This document shows, one piece after another, positions 5,932 to 12,926 of a stretch of 20,548 nt of DNA (position 1 is the first letter of the stretch; every line of letters starts with the position of its first letter). The stretch is from a virus. A model generated the notes under the pieces. The model searched no databases. It was not told where the DNA came from and saw only the letters and a program-made list of their open reading frames with translations. The position numbers and the translations under genes are program-made. The stretch lies in IMG/VR virus record IMGVR_UViG_3300031551_000009, positions 1 to 20,548 of that record. One strand, 5' to 3'.

Positions 5932-6026
5932 ACATTCCAACTGGGGTTATGATAATATATACAATCGGGTTTGTTATTGGGGCGTCTTTGGGATTTCTGT
6001 TGGTCTATCTACATTCAAAACTCTAA
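5928..6026 (+). CDS. 32-residue membrane peptide
   Basis: The ATG at 5928 overlaps the primase TGA (ATGA) and has GGAG in the primase 3' end as ribosome-binding site. The product is one hydrophobic helix (about residues 7-28: VMIIYTIGFVIGASLGFLLV) with a short basic end. Its DNA also contains TGATAATATATACAA (5950-5964), repeated exactly at 6186-6200 before the next gene. Function is unknown. Confidence 0.5.
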   Translation: MNIPTGVMIIYTIGFVIGASLGFLLVYLHSKL

Positions 6027-6106
6027 AATTTGAGTTCTAAGCCCTTAAAATTTAAAATCAGTATTAAACTATGTATTAGTGTGGGAAAATCGATTAGAAC
6101 ACATGT

Positions 6107-6137
6107 CAGGCCCCTTAAAAGTGATGTTAGGAGCCTG
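6107..6137 (+). other. Stem-loop in the leader between primase and winged-helix genes
   Basis: CAGGCCCC (6107-6114) pairs with GGAGCCTG (6130-6137) with one mismatch, around a 15-base loop. No T-run follows, so it is not a standard terminator. It lies in the 205-base gene-free stretch 6027-6231, which otherwise holds AT-rich sequence with two TTAAAATTT-like inverted elements and the promoter-like motif at 6186. Confidence 0.35.
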
Positions 6138-6185
6138 TCTGAAACGTTATTTTGGGAATTTTTCACGAGATACGTTTATTTTAAG

Positions 6186-6200
6186 TGATAATATATACAA
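6186..6200 (+). promoter_or_regulatory. GATAATAT-type promoter-like motif
   Basis: TGATAATATATACAA lies 32 bases before the ATG of the winged-helix gene. The core GATAATATA matches the motif found before the genes at 9143, 9489 and 18642. No convincing -35 box sits 16-18 bases upstream here. The same 15 bases also occur at 5950-5964. Confidence 0.4.
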
Positions 6201-6231
6201 ATATGATATTCTAATACGATGAAAGTTGACG

Positions 6232-6732
6232 ATGAAATCTGAACAAAACAAATCAGAATATGAGCATTACCTAATACCGAGAGGGGTGTTGATTCGCAAA
6301 GATTTGACACCGAACGGCAAGCTGCTATTTACCGTAATACATACGATATGTAGCAGGTATGGATATTGCACTGCAAAAAATGAACAACTCGGCAATTTAC
6401 TTAATATCAGCAAGACGTCCATAAGTTTACTAATAAAATCATTGTATGAAAATAAAAAGTTAATCAAGTGTGAATATCTTAGGAAAAGATATATACGTAT
6501 TATCTTTCTACACAATGTTGACAAGGAATTCAAAAGTATCACTTTAAGTAGGATTAAAACCGCTCTAAACCATTTAAGCAGGGTTAAAGATATATATAAT
6601 ATATATAGGCAAGAATATTTTAATGATATTCTTGCCGATGATGATATTGATAATTTAGAAATTAAGGCTAAAATTTGGACAGATAAGGAAGGCGTCAAAA
6701 GAGGTAAGGATGTAATTGATTATGAAGAATAA
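6232..6732 (+). CDS. Winged-helix DNA-binding protein, possible replication initiator
   Basis: I start at ATG 6232; a TTG two codons upstream is also in frame. The product is 166 residues. Residues about 10-85 (IPRGVLIRKDLTPNGKLLFT to KRYIRIIFL) have the shape of a phage/plasmid winged helix of the HTH_36 or replication-initiator type. The recognition part is LGNLLNISKTSISLLIKSLYENKKLI followed by a beta wing. The C-terminus is charged and helical. Such proteins bind origins or early promoters. The position between primase and replicative helicase favours a replication role. Its last codons (GKDVIDYEE) carry a 15-bp sequence that reappears beyond the following methyltransferase gene. Confidence 0.6.
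   Translation: MKSEQNKSEYEHYLIPRGVLIRKDLTPNGKLLFTVIHTICSRYGYCTAKNEQLGNLLNISKTSISLLIKSLYENKKLIKCEYLRKRYIRIIFLHNVDKEFKSITLSRIKTALNHLSRVKDIYNIYRQEYFNDILADDDIDNLEIKAKIWTDKEGVKRGKDVIDYEE
6706..6720 (+). repeat. 15-bp direct repeat flanking the MT-A70 gene (partner at 7349-7363)
   Basis: AAGGATGTAATTGAT occurs at 6706-6720, in the last codons of the winged-helix gene, and again at 7349-7363, 31 bases after the MT-A70 stop. In both places it can be read as KDVID. The pair brackets the methyltransferase gene with almost no other sequence. Confidence 0.6.
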
Positions 6733-7318
6733 GAAACTTCCCAATAAAAAATACCAAATAATATATGCAGATCCGCCTTGGAGTTATTATAATGATAGCA
6801 ATGCAAACTCTAATTGTACCACCATACGAGGTATGAGAAGACCTCCATACAAAGTAATGAGTTCAAATGCCATAAAAAATCTACCTATTTCCAAACTTGC
6901 TGATGCTAATTGTATTTTGTTCATTTGGACGACTGATTATCATTTAGAAAGATGCATTGAGATAATAAATGCTTGGGGTTTTACGTATAAAACAATTGGG
7001 TTCGTTTGGGCTAAGAAAACAAGAAGAGGAGCTTCTGTTTGTTTTATGGGTGCTTACACAATGAAAAGTGGTGTCGAGTTGTGCTTGTTAGCTACCAGAG
7101 GCAGATCTATCCACAAATTGATAAAAAGTCATAAAGTCAGGGCTTTGGTTGAAAGCCAGAGGAGTGCCCATTCTAAAAAACCTGATGAGGTTAGAAAAAG
7201 AATTGTAGAATTGATGGGCGACTTGCCACGGATAGAATTATTTGCGAGAGATCACATACAAGGTTGGGATGTTTGGGGTGATGAGGTTCCCGATAAGGTA
7301 ACGGGGTTTTCAATCTAA
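6722..7318 (+). CDS. MT-A70 family adenine-N6 methyltransferase
   Basis: The product is 198 residues from ATG 6722; a TTG at 6716 is better spaced from AAGGA and may be the real start. The catalytic DPPW motif is at 17-20 (IIYADPPWSYY). It is followed by the family-typical LFIWTTDYHLERC, the FVWAK strand, GVELCLLATRGR and a late SKKPDEVRKRIVELMGDLPRIELFAR block ending WDVWGDE. This full set is diagnostic of MT-A70-type enzymes, which transfer methyl from S-adenosylmethionine to adenine N6. In phages these usually modify the genome against host restriction. There is no restriction partner. The gene overlaps the end of the winged-helix gene by 11 bases and is flanked by a 15-bp direct repeat. 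Confidence 0.85.
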   Translation: MKNKKLPNKKYQIIYADPPWSYYNDSNANSNCTTIRGMRRPPYKVMSSNAIKNLPISKLADANCILFIWTTDYHLERCIEIINAWGFTYKTIGFVWAKKTRRGASVCFMGAYTMKSGVELCLLATRGRSIHKLIKSHKVRALVESQRSAHSKKPDEVRKRIVELMGDLPRIELFARDHIQGWDVWGDEVPDKVTGFSI

Positions 7319-7441
7319 GAAGTATTTATCTCAACCAACATTATTTCAAAGGATGTAATTGATAGCGAGCATGAGGCCAAGTTTGTTTGAAAAATCAAAA
7401 AAGAAATTGAACAGGAAGACGAAAGAGTCATTTGGATTGAT
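7319..7441 (+). other. Intergenic stretch with a possible gene-end remnant
   Basis: From 7349 one frame reads KDVIDSEHEAKFV before TGA. This resembles the C-terminus of the winged-helix protein (GKDVIDYEE) and may be the displaced original tail. An unrelated 24-codon ORF (7371-7445, MRPSLFEKSKKKLNRKTK at its start) ends in an ATGA overlap with the next gene but has no good ribosome-binding site. I cannot decide whether it is translated. Confidence 0.4.
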
Positions 7442-7666
7442 ATGAAAAAAACTAAAACAATAAAGCTGACAGATGAACATATGCTGCGTCAATTGATTAA
7501 GCAGGCAAATGGTTTTGGGGCCAGATTAAGATTATATCGATCGAAGAATAAAAAGTATGATTTTTGCGTTTCAGGCTCGGATATAGTCCAAAGGCAAATT
7601 AAAATGGGAGGTACTGCAGACTGGCTTTATGATGAATTGCTGAAAAAATTTACTGATTATTTTTGA
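7442..7666 (+). CDS. 74-residue hypothetical protein
   Basis: The ATG at 7442 opens a small basic protein with a Lys-rich start, a helical LTDEHMLRQLIKQAN stretch and a C-terminal WLYDELLKKFTDYF. No motif, signal or membrane segment is seen. The ribosome-binding site is weak (GGA), so translation may be coupled to the 24-codon ORF whose stop overlaps the ATG. It lies immediately before the DnaB-type helicase (6 bases between stop and start) and may be expressed with it. No family is recognised. Confidence 0.5.
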   Translation: MKKTKTIKLTDEHMLRQLIKQANGFGARLRLYRSKNKKYDFCVSGSDIVQRQIKMGGTADWLYDELLKKFTDYF

Positions 7667-7672
7667 GAATTT

Positions 7673-9070
7673 ATGCGAATAGATAAGAAAGATAATAGTG
7701 ACGAACGCAGAATTTTAATTGCCATGATTGTCGATTCCGTTGTGTTGGCGAGAATCAACTCAAAGTGGCAGCCTCGGTCTTTCAAGTCCAAATGGGCGAA
7801 CATAATCGCTCGATGGTGTTTGAATTATTATCAGCGATATAATAAAGCCCCCATGAAGCACATCGAGAGTCTATTTGAGGGATGGTCGTCGAGGACCCAA
7901 GACAAGAGCAGTGTGAATCTTGTAAGCAGTTTCCTATCGTCATTGAGTGACGAATACGAAGATTTGAAGTCCGAGAGTAATAGTGATTACATGATCGACA
8001 TCGCATCTCAGTATTTTAATCAGGTTAGGATTGAGAATTTGATTGAGCAAGTCGAATCCGATATATCTGATGGAAATTCCGACAGAGCACATGATAGATT
8101 GGTTGGTTACAGCAGAATCGAGATGGGTGCTGGCGAGGGCATCGACGTCCTGCAAAATGTGGATGTAATTCGGAAAGCGTTTGAAACTGATAGGAAAGAA
8201 ACACTGATTGAATTTCAGGGTGCTCTTGGAAAGTTTTTCAGGAATTCTCTTGAGCGTGAGGGTTTTATTTCTTTTATGGGCAAAAAGGGTGTTGGCAAGT
8301 CTTTCTGGCTGATGGCCATTGCGTACGAAGCCATGTTGCAGCGGAGGAAAGTTGCGATGTTTGAAGTTGGTGACATGGGTGAAAGTCAAACAATGAGGCG
8401 TCTGATGATTCGTGCATCTAAGCAACCCCGCTATGCTTGTGATGTGTATTATCCGACAAGGGTTTGGTACAATGAAAAGAAAAGGAAAGTAGAACGAGAA
8501 TTTGAGCTAAAGGAATTCACTAAAAGTTTAAGTTGGAGAAAGGCTGCAAAGGCGTGTGCAGAGGTAATGCATAAGAAAATCAGGAGTAAGGAGACATATC
8601 TGAAGTTGTCGTGTCACTTTAATTCAACGCTCAGCGTCGATGGGATTGAAAGCATTCTGCAAGATTGGGAGAGGAGTTCTTGGATTCCAGATGTGATAGT
8701 CATTGATTATGCAGATATTCTCAAAATGGAATATGCTAGCATAGAAGGTCGTGATCGCATAAACGAAACATGGAAGCGTTTGCGTGCACTGAGTCAACGG
8801 AGACATTGCTTATTGGTGACAGCTACCCAGTCAGATGCGTCGTCTTATGACAGGAATATTTTGAAGATGGCGAATTTTACGGATGACAGGAGAAAGATTG
8901 ATTCAGTGACCGGAATGATTGGCATAAATCAGACTGAGCATGAAAAAAAGCGTGGAATTATGCGTCTGAACTGGATTTCGCTCCGAGACGACGAATTCCA
9001 TTCGAGCCGGTGTGTGCATGTCGCAGGGTGTCTCGCACTTGCAAATCCTGCTATTTGCAGTTGCTTTTGA
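7673..9070 (+). CDS. DnaB-type replicative DNA helicase
   Basis: This encodes 465 residues. The N-terminal ~170 residues are helical, as in the DnaB primase-binding region. A RecA-like SF4 domain follows: Walker A GKKGVGKS (203-210), a conserved VAMFEVGDMGESQTMRRLM strand-helix, Walker B VIVIDYAD (Asp345), a Gln-containing LLVTATQSDASS motif (sensor/H3), and a late arginine-rich segment. The end, HVAGCLALANPAICS, matches the terminal strand seen in phage DnaB-like proteins. It would unwind the fork on the lagging-strand template with the separate primase at 5056. It is about the normal family length. A hairpin overlaps its stop and a new promoter follows. Confidence 0.85.
   Translation: MRIDKKDNSDERRILIAMIVDSVVLARINSKWQPRSFKSKWANIIARWCLNYYQRYNKAPMKHIESLFEGWSSRTQDKSSVNLVSSFLSSLSDEYEDLKSESNSDYMIDIASQYFNQVRIENLIEQVESDISDGNSDRAHDRLVGYSRIEMGAGEGIDVLQNVDVIRKAFETDRKETLIEFQGALGKFFRNSLEREGFISFMGKKGVGKSFWLMAIAYEAMLQRRKVAMFEVGDMGESQTMRRLMIRASKQPRYACDVYYPTRVWYNEKKRKVEREFELKEFTKSLSWRKAAKACAEVMHKKIRSKETYLKLSCHFNSTLSVDGIESILQDWERSSWIPDVIVIDYADILKMEYASIEGRDRINETWKRLRALSQRRHCLLVTATQSDASSYDRNILKMANFTDDRRKIDSVTGMIGINQTEHEKKRGIMRLNWISLRDDEFHSSRCVHVAGCLALANPAICSCF
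9040..9068 (+). terminator. Possible weak terminator overlapping the helicase end
   Basis: TGCAAAT (9040-9046) and ATTTGCA (9053-9059) form a perfect 7-bp stem with a 6-base loop, followed by GTTGCTTTTG. The stem is AT-rich and the T-run short, so termination would be partial. It lies just before the promoter at 9085. Confidence 0.35.
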
Positions 9071-9084
9071 AAATCTTTTGCGTT

Positions 9085-9112
9085 TTGGTTGTGTTTTTCA
9101 CGATAATATGAT
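9085..9112 (+). promoter_or_regulatory. Promoter with GATAATAT motif before the 80-residue gene
   Basis: TTGGTT (9085-9090), 16 bases, then TATGAT (9107-9112). The -10 is embedded in TTTTTCACGATAATATGATAAG, which matches the sites at 9419-9447 and 18525-18553. Confidence 0.5.
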
Positions 9113-9142
9113 AAGGATGAAGTAAATTAAAGGAGAAACGAG

Positions 9143-9385
9143 TTGACTTATAAACAAGCAATGAGACCTAAAGATGGTTGGGCCTGCGCCGAAGGTGAAT
9201 CGTTAATTGCGAGTGCATCAACTATGTTGGCACGTTATCATGCAATGAATCCAGAATCAATTTTTGAGTGGGCAAAAAAACACTGTCAAAATTTGTATGA
9301 TTTGCTATTGGATAATCCTCGAAGTTTATTACCTCCCGATAGTCGTATTTTAACTGCTGTGTTGAATGATACAGATTTAGATTAA
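9143..9385 (+). CDS. 80-residue hypothetical protein, TTG start
   Basis: The TTG at 9143 lies 7 bases after AAAGGAG, a strong ribosome-binding site, and no ATG fits that site. The product is a soluble, mostly helical protein (YKQAMRPKDGWACAEGESL, then a FEWAKKHCQNLYDLLL helix) ending in an acidic LNDTDLD. It has its own promoter upstream and another downstream, so it may be an individually controlled early gene. No family is recognised. Confidence 0.6.
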   Translation: MTYKQAMRPKDGWACAEGESLIASASTMLARYHAMNPESIFEWAKKHCQNLYDLLLDNPRSLLPPDSRILTAVLNDTDLD

Positions 9386-9418
9386 GAATTTTTATAAAAT
9401 GGGAAGAATTTTTGCTAC

Positions 9419-9447
9419 TTTACAATGGTTTTTTGTGATAATATAAT
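9419..9447 (+). promoter_or_regulatory. Strong sigma-70-type promoter with GATAATAT motif
   Basis: TTTACA (9419-9424), exactly 17 bases, then TATAAT (9442-9447), in the context TTTTTTGTGATAATATAATAAG. This is the best consensus promoter in the window. It would drive the genes from 9489 onward, including the long replication operon. Confidence 0.65.
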
Positions 9448-9488
9448 AAGATGAAAGGGAGAACGAAACAGGAAAATGGAGGTGGTAA

Positions 9489-9698
9489 ATGATCAAAACA
9501 ACGTCATGTTCATTTCAAGATCGGACGCCACAAGAATTCGTCGAGGATATGATCTCGAACTGCAGGAGCTTGGATCAGATTCTTGTAGTTGTTGCAAATA
9601 CCATGTGGAAAAATCGCAAGGATGAAATTGTGGAAGCATATCACGAACTGATGGAAAACAAAAAGCGAATTTCTAATCGAAATAGAGAGGATAAATGA
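9489..9698 (+). CDS. 69-residue hypothetical protein
   Basis: GGAGGTGGTAA precedes the ATG at 9489, one of the strongest ribosome-binding sites in the window. The protein is helical and charged, with a Cys near each end of its first third (TTSCSF, SNCRS), a hydrophobic QILVVVANTMW helix and a basic tail. The stop overlaps the next start (ATGA at 9695), so the two are translationally coupled. No family is recognised. Confidence 0.6.
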   Translation: MIKTTSCSFQDRTPQEFVEDMISNCRSLDQILVVVANTMWKNRKDEIVEAYHELMENKKRISNRNREDK

Positions 9699-10339
9699 TG
9701 GGCAAGAAAAAAGAAGAGAATCTGGGAACAATAACAAAGATCAGGGCCATCAAGATTTTTGAGGCTTTGGGATTCAAGACTGCTGACAAATGGGATGTGA
9801 CTCGATTGCAGAAGAAGCTTGGTAATTTGAACATGCTTGTCGAGGGAACCGGGCTTGATGAGAAGAACCAGAAAAAAGTCAACGAAATTCTGCGAGCTCA
9901 GAAAAACGGTCTCAAAGTTACTGTAATTGATGTCGAAAATGCTGAGAGGAACAGGCAGCAGGAGCGGGAAATCAGAGATGCCCTGGAGCGTGGGAGAGAA
10001 CGGGCTGCCGAAAAGAAAGCACGAGCTGCGAAGAATGAGGAAAAAGATGCGGTGAAGAATGTGGCGGAATCTGTGGTAGCGAAGAAGCAGGCAACGAGGA
10101 TTGCTGGGAAAAAGAAAGATGGATCCCCAGGTGTAATAATGTCGGTTTTGGAATTTGTAAAAAACCAAGGGCCAATTTCGAAAAAGGAAATTTTGGATTT
10201 ATTGAAAAAGAGATTTCCAAACAGAAACCCAGAATCTATGGGGCGTACAATTTCTCAGATACCGAGCTATTTGTCGAGGAAAAAAAGCATTAGTAACATT
10301 AAAACAGATGATAAAGGTCTGTATATTTTCAAGAAATAA
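9698..10339 (+). CDS. Basic coiled-coil protein with C-terminal winged helix
   Basis: Two ATGs sit at 9695 and 9698; GAGAGG (9685-9690) is better spaced for 9698. The product is 213 residues. The N-terminal ~55 residues form a small helical domain (IRAIKIFEALGFK, WDVTRLQKKLGNL). Residues about 75-130 are an Arg/Glu/Lys/Ala-rich coiled coil. The C-terminal ~65 residues are a winged-helix module (VLEFVKNQGPISKKEILDLL, then MGRTISQIPSYL and a KGLYIFKK wing) like those in phage and plasmid DNA-binding proteins. It probably binds DNA through the C-terminus and oligomerises through the coil. It heads the operon that encodes the clamp and polymerase. The exact role is unknown. Confidence 0.62.
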   Translation: MGKKKEENLGTITKIRAIKIFEALGFKTADKWDVTRLQKKLGNLNMLVEGTGLDEKNQKKVNEILRAQKNGLKVTVIDVENAERNRQQEREIRDALERGRERAAEKKARAAKNEEKDAVKNVAESVVAKKQATRIAGKKKDGSPGVIMSVLEFVKNQGPISKKEILDLLKKRFPNRNPESMGRTISQIPSYLSRKKSISNIKTDDKGLYIFKK

Positions 10340-11250
10340 TGAAAGTTTTGTTAGTAAATGTTGATAGTATCCTTCCGAATCTTGCATTGGAAAAGCTTCG
10401 TGTATATCACGAGCGGCGGGGTGCTAAAATTTATAGAATAAAAGATAAATCCCTTTTGCCATTTATGGATGTTTACGACAAAATCTATGTCTCTTGTGTA
10501 TTTGATTATAACAAACATCGATGTAAGAAATGGGAGGGTATTGCAGAAATTGGAGGTAGTGGTTATAGTTTGAAAAAGCAATTGCCAGCGGTAATCGAAA
10601 AGATCAAACCAAAAATGAATTTTGGTTTTACAACACGGGGCTGCATAAGGAATTGTCCTTGGTGTATTGTTCCACAGAAAGAAGGTAAGCTTAGTATTGT
10701 TGGAGATGTTTATGATTTGTGGGATGGAAAGTCAAAAGATATTATAATCATGGATAATAATATTCTTGCAGCACCCGAACATTTTTTCAAAATTAGTGGC
10801 CAACTTAAAAAGGAAAGTTTAAGAGTTGACTTTAACCAAGGTCTTGATCACCGTTTATTGACTGACAAAATTTGCAAAGAACTTTTTTCCTTGCATCATT
10901 GTAAAGAAATAAGGTTTGCATTTGATCATATTTCATATAAAAAATCGGTTATGAAAGCATTAAAAATGCTGAGGAAAAACGGATTGAAAGATTGGCGAAC
11001 ACGGTGGTATATTTATGTTAGTATTAGTGATACTTTCGATACTGTTATGGAGAGGATAAATATACTCCGCAAAGCTAAGCAATTGGTTTATCTGATGAAA
11101 GATAGGGCTGTTTATAATAAATCAGAATATAAGGAAATTTTTTCATGGTGTAATTTTCCTGGCTTTTATAAAGCTACTCCATATTATGAAGGTTGCCTGT
11201 TTAGCAAATCAAAAAAAATATATAAAGAAACCAAACCAAATTTATTTTGA
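10339..11250 (+). CDS. Radical SAM enzyme, substrate unknown
   Basis: This encodes 303 residues whose ATG shares one base with the preceding TAA. Residues 1-90 look like a Rossmann-type domain related to B12-binding domains (VLLVNVDSILPNLALEKLRVYH). The radical SAM cluster motif is C102-x3-C106-x2-C109 (TTRGCIRNCPWCIVPQKEGK), which binds the 4Fe-4S cluster that cleaves S-adenosylmethionine. The GCIRNCPWCIVP context is close to that of MiaB/RimO-type and B12-type radical SAM proteins. A later DFNQGLDHRLL segment fits the TIM-barrel core. It lies between a DNA-binding protein and the sliding clamp, so a nucleotide or DNA modification role is plausible but not shown. Its codons are noticeably more AT-rich than those of the clamp. 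Confidence 0.72.
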   Translation: MKVLLVNVDSILPNLALEKLRVYHERRGAKIYRIKDKSLLPFMDVYDKIYVSCVFDYNKHRCKKWEGIAEIGGSGYSLKKQLPAVIEKIKPKMNFGFTTRGCIRNCPWCIVPQKEGKLSIVGDVYDLWDGKSKDIIIMDNNILAAPEHFFKISGQLKKESLRVDFNQGLDHRLLTDKICKELFSLHHCKEIRFAFDHISYKKSVMKALKMLRKNGLKDWRTRWYIYVSISDTFDTVMERINILRKAKQLVYLMKDRAVYNKSEYKEIFSWCNFPGFYKATPYYEGCLFSKSKKIYKETKPNLF

Positions 11251-11262
11251 GGAGATTCAAAG

Positions 11263-12291
11263 ATGCGGATAAATCGCGAAGAGTTTTTGAAACAGCTTGA
11301 ATCCGTCCTACCAGGCTTGTCAACGAAGGAAATCATAGAACAGTCGTCTTGTTTCATTTTCAAGGGCAAGACCGTTAATACATACAATGACGAGATTGCC
11401 TGTTCGCAGAAATCACTGTTGAAGATTGAGGGTGCAGTGCCTGCAATGCCATTCATTTCCATACTCCGTAAGTTGAAGGAGGATGAATTGGAAATCTCCG
11501 CCGGTGAAAATAATAAGGGCACGACTTTGCTTATCAAGGCTAAGCAGAAGCAGGCGGGAATCAATATGGAACAGGATATTTTGCTACCAATTGATGCTGT
11601 AGACAAGCCGAAGAAATGGAAGAAACTACCTGAAAATTTTGCTGACGCGATAGCGATTGTTCAACCATGCGCGGGAAATAATGAAGCGCGAGTTGTGACG
11701 AATTATATTCACATCACTTCAAAATGGATGGAGGCCTGCGACAACTACCAAGTTACACGATTTAGGATGAAGACTGATGTGAGTGGGTCTATTTTGATAA
11801 GAAGGGATTCGATCAAGCACATTATATCATTGGATATGGTGGAATTCAGTGAAACAAAACACTGGATTCATTTTAGGAATTCTGATGGTTTAGTACTTAG
11901 CTGCCGTCATTGGGTAGATGAATATCCTTCTGATGATATATCAGAGATACTGCAAGTTGAGGGCGCACCATTGAATCTTCCGAAAGGACTGAAGGAGTCC
12001 GTCGAAAAGGCGGAGATTTTCTCGTCAGAGAATGTCGGCGCCAATAATGTGATTGTGAATATCAAGAAGGGAAAATTCAAGATTACTGGTAAGGGTGTGT
12101 CCGGATGGTTCACTGAAATCAAGAAATCTAAATACGATGGGACATCTTTGCAGTTTACGATTCCGCCGAAGTTGTTGGTAGAACTCGTCCAACATTATAA
12201 CGAATGCGAAGTGACAAAGGATCGTCTGAAGGTTAAGGGTGTAAAGTTTGTCTATGTTACCGTATTAGGTATGGTGGAAGAAAAGGAATGA
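11263..12291 (+). CDS. DnaN-like sliding clamp (DNA polymerase processivity factor)
   Basis: This encodes 342 residues from ATG 11263, with GAGGAG upstream. The protein is built of repeating alpha/beta units with many short beta strands. It has a beta-clamp style N-terminus (a helix EEFLKQLESVLPGL, then strands around FIFKGKTVNTYND). A middle part carries ILIRRDSIKHIISLDMVEFS, and the last domain TIPPKLLVELVQHYNECEV has the IPPKLL helix typical of the third DnaN domain. It is slightly shorter than bacterial DnaN (~366). The DnaX-like loader at 16791 and the family A polymerase at 15017 support this role. It would encircle DNA as a dimer and tether the polymerase. The sequence match is weak by eye, so the call rests partly on context. 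Confidence 0.65.
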   Translation: MRINREEFLKQLESVLPGLSTKEIIEQSSCFIFKGKTVNTYNDEIACSQKSLLKIEGAVPAMPFISILRKLKEDELEISAGENNKGTTLLIKAKQKQAGINMEQDILLPIDAVDKPKKWKKLPENFADAIAIVQPCAGNNEARVVTNYIHITSKWMEACDNYQVTRFRMKTDVSGSILIRRDSIKHIISLDMVEFSETKHWIHFRNSDGLVLSCRHWVDEYPSDDISEILQVEGAPLNLPKGLKESVEKAEIFSSENVGANNVIVNIKKGKFKITGKGVSGWFTEIKKSKYDGTSLQFTIPPKLLVELVQHYNECEVTKDRLKVKGVKFVYVTVLGMVEEKE

Positions 12292-12926
12292 AATTGCCGA
12301 TAGGGAAAATTATCTGTGGCGATTGCTCAAAATCTATGAGATTGTTTCCAGAGCGTTCAATTGATTTGATTTTTGTTGATCCGCCCTATGTGAAAGAAGG
12401 GATTTATCTATATGAGCAAATAGCTCGTGAATCGTCTCGTATTTTGAAGCCTGGTAAGTTCGCTGTTTTTTATGCGTCTGATTATTGGCTTGACTTAACT
12501 TTTCCATTCATGTTAAAATTTCTTGATTATTTTTATTTGTTTCATAAGATAAATAGCCACCAAGTCGGCCAATTACATCCAAGGAAAATTTTTGGTGGTG
12601 CTAAAAGTATTCTTGTGTTTTCTAAGGGAAAGGCAAATCCATTGAATTGGGTTTCTAATATTGTTCCTAAAGATAAACCGGAAAAGCATCATAGAAGCGA
12701 CCGATGGGAACAATCTATTGGTGATGCTTACTTTTTTATAAAAAACTTTTCAAATCAGGGTGATGTTGTACTGGATCCGAATGTTGGTTCGGGAACAACT
12801 TGCATTGCTGCTGAGCGATTAGGCCGTAAGTGGATAGGCATAGATATAGATAAAAGTCAATGTGAAATGTCAAGAAAGCGAATTGCGTATGAAAGGCGGA
12901 ATCCTGGATTTAGGATATTCAAATGA
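12288..12926 (+). CDS. DNA methyltransferase, beta-class (DPPY type)
   Basis: This encodes 212 residues overlapping the clamp gene by 4 bases (ATGA). The order is catalytic motif IV first (DLIFVDPPY, 31-34), S-adenosylmethionine motif I late (DPNVGSGTT, 163-171), then GIDID, which is the beta-class permutation of N6-adenine/N4-cytosine methyltransferases. Motif I has Asn-Val in place of the usual Phe-Cys. At 212 residues it is short, with a small target-recognition region. The start MKLPIGKIICGDC is nearly the same as that of the methyltransferase at 17702, so the two are paralogues. There is no restriction enzyme nearby; the likely role is to modify phage DNA against host restriction. Confidence 0.8.
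   Translation: MKLPIGKIICGDCSKSMRLFPERSIDLIFVDPPYVKEGIYLYEQIARESSRILKPGKFAVFYASDYWLDLTFPFMLKFLDYFYLFHKINSHQVGQLHPRKIFGGAKSILVFSKGKANPLNWVSNIVPKDKPEKHHRSDRWEQSIGDAYFFIKNFSNQGDVVLDPNVGSGTTCIAAERLGRKWIGIDIDKSQCEMSRKRIAYERRNPGFRIFK

Noticed and set aside
9641-10168. A 175-codon minus-strand ORF opposite the coiled-coil protein gene
   Set aside because: It is the antisense image of a Lys/Glu-rich gene, giving a Phe/Leu/Ser-rich translation with no domain. All other evidence places genes on the + strand.
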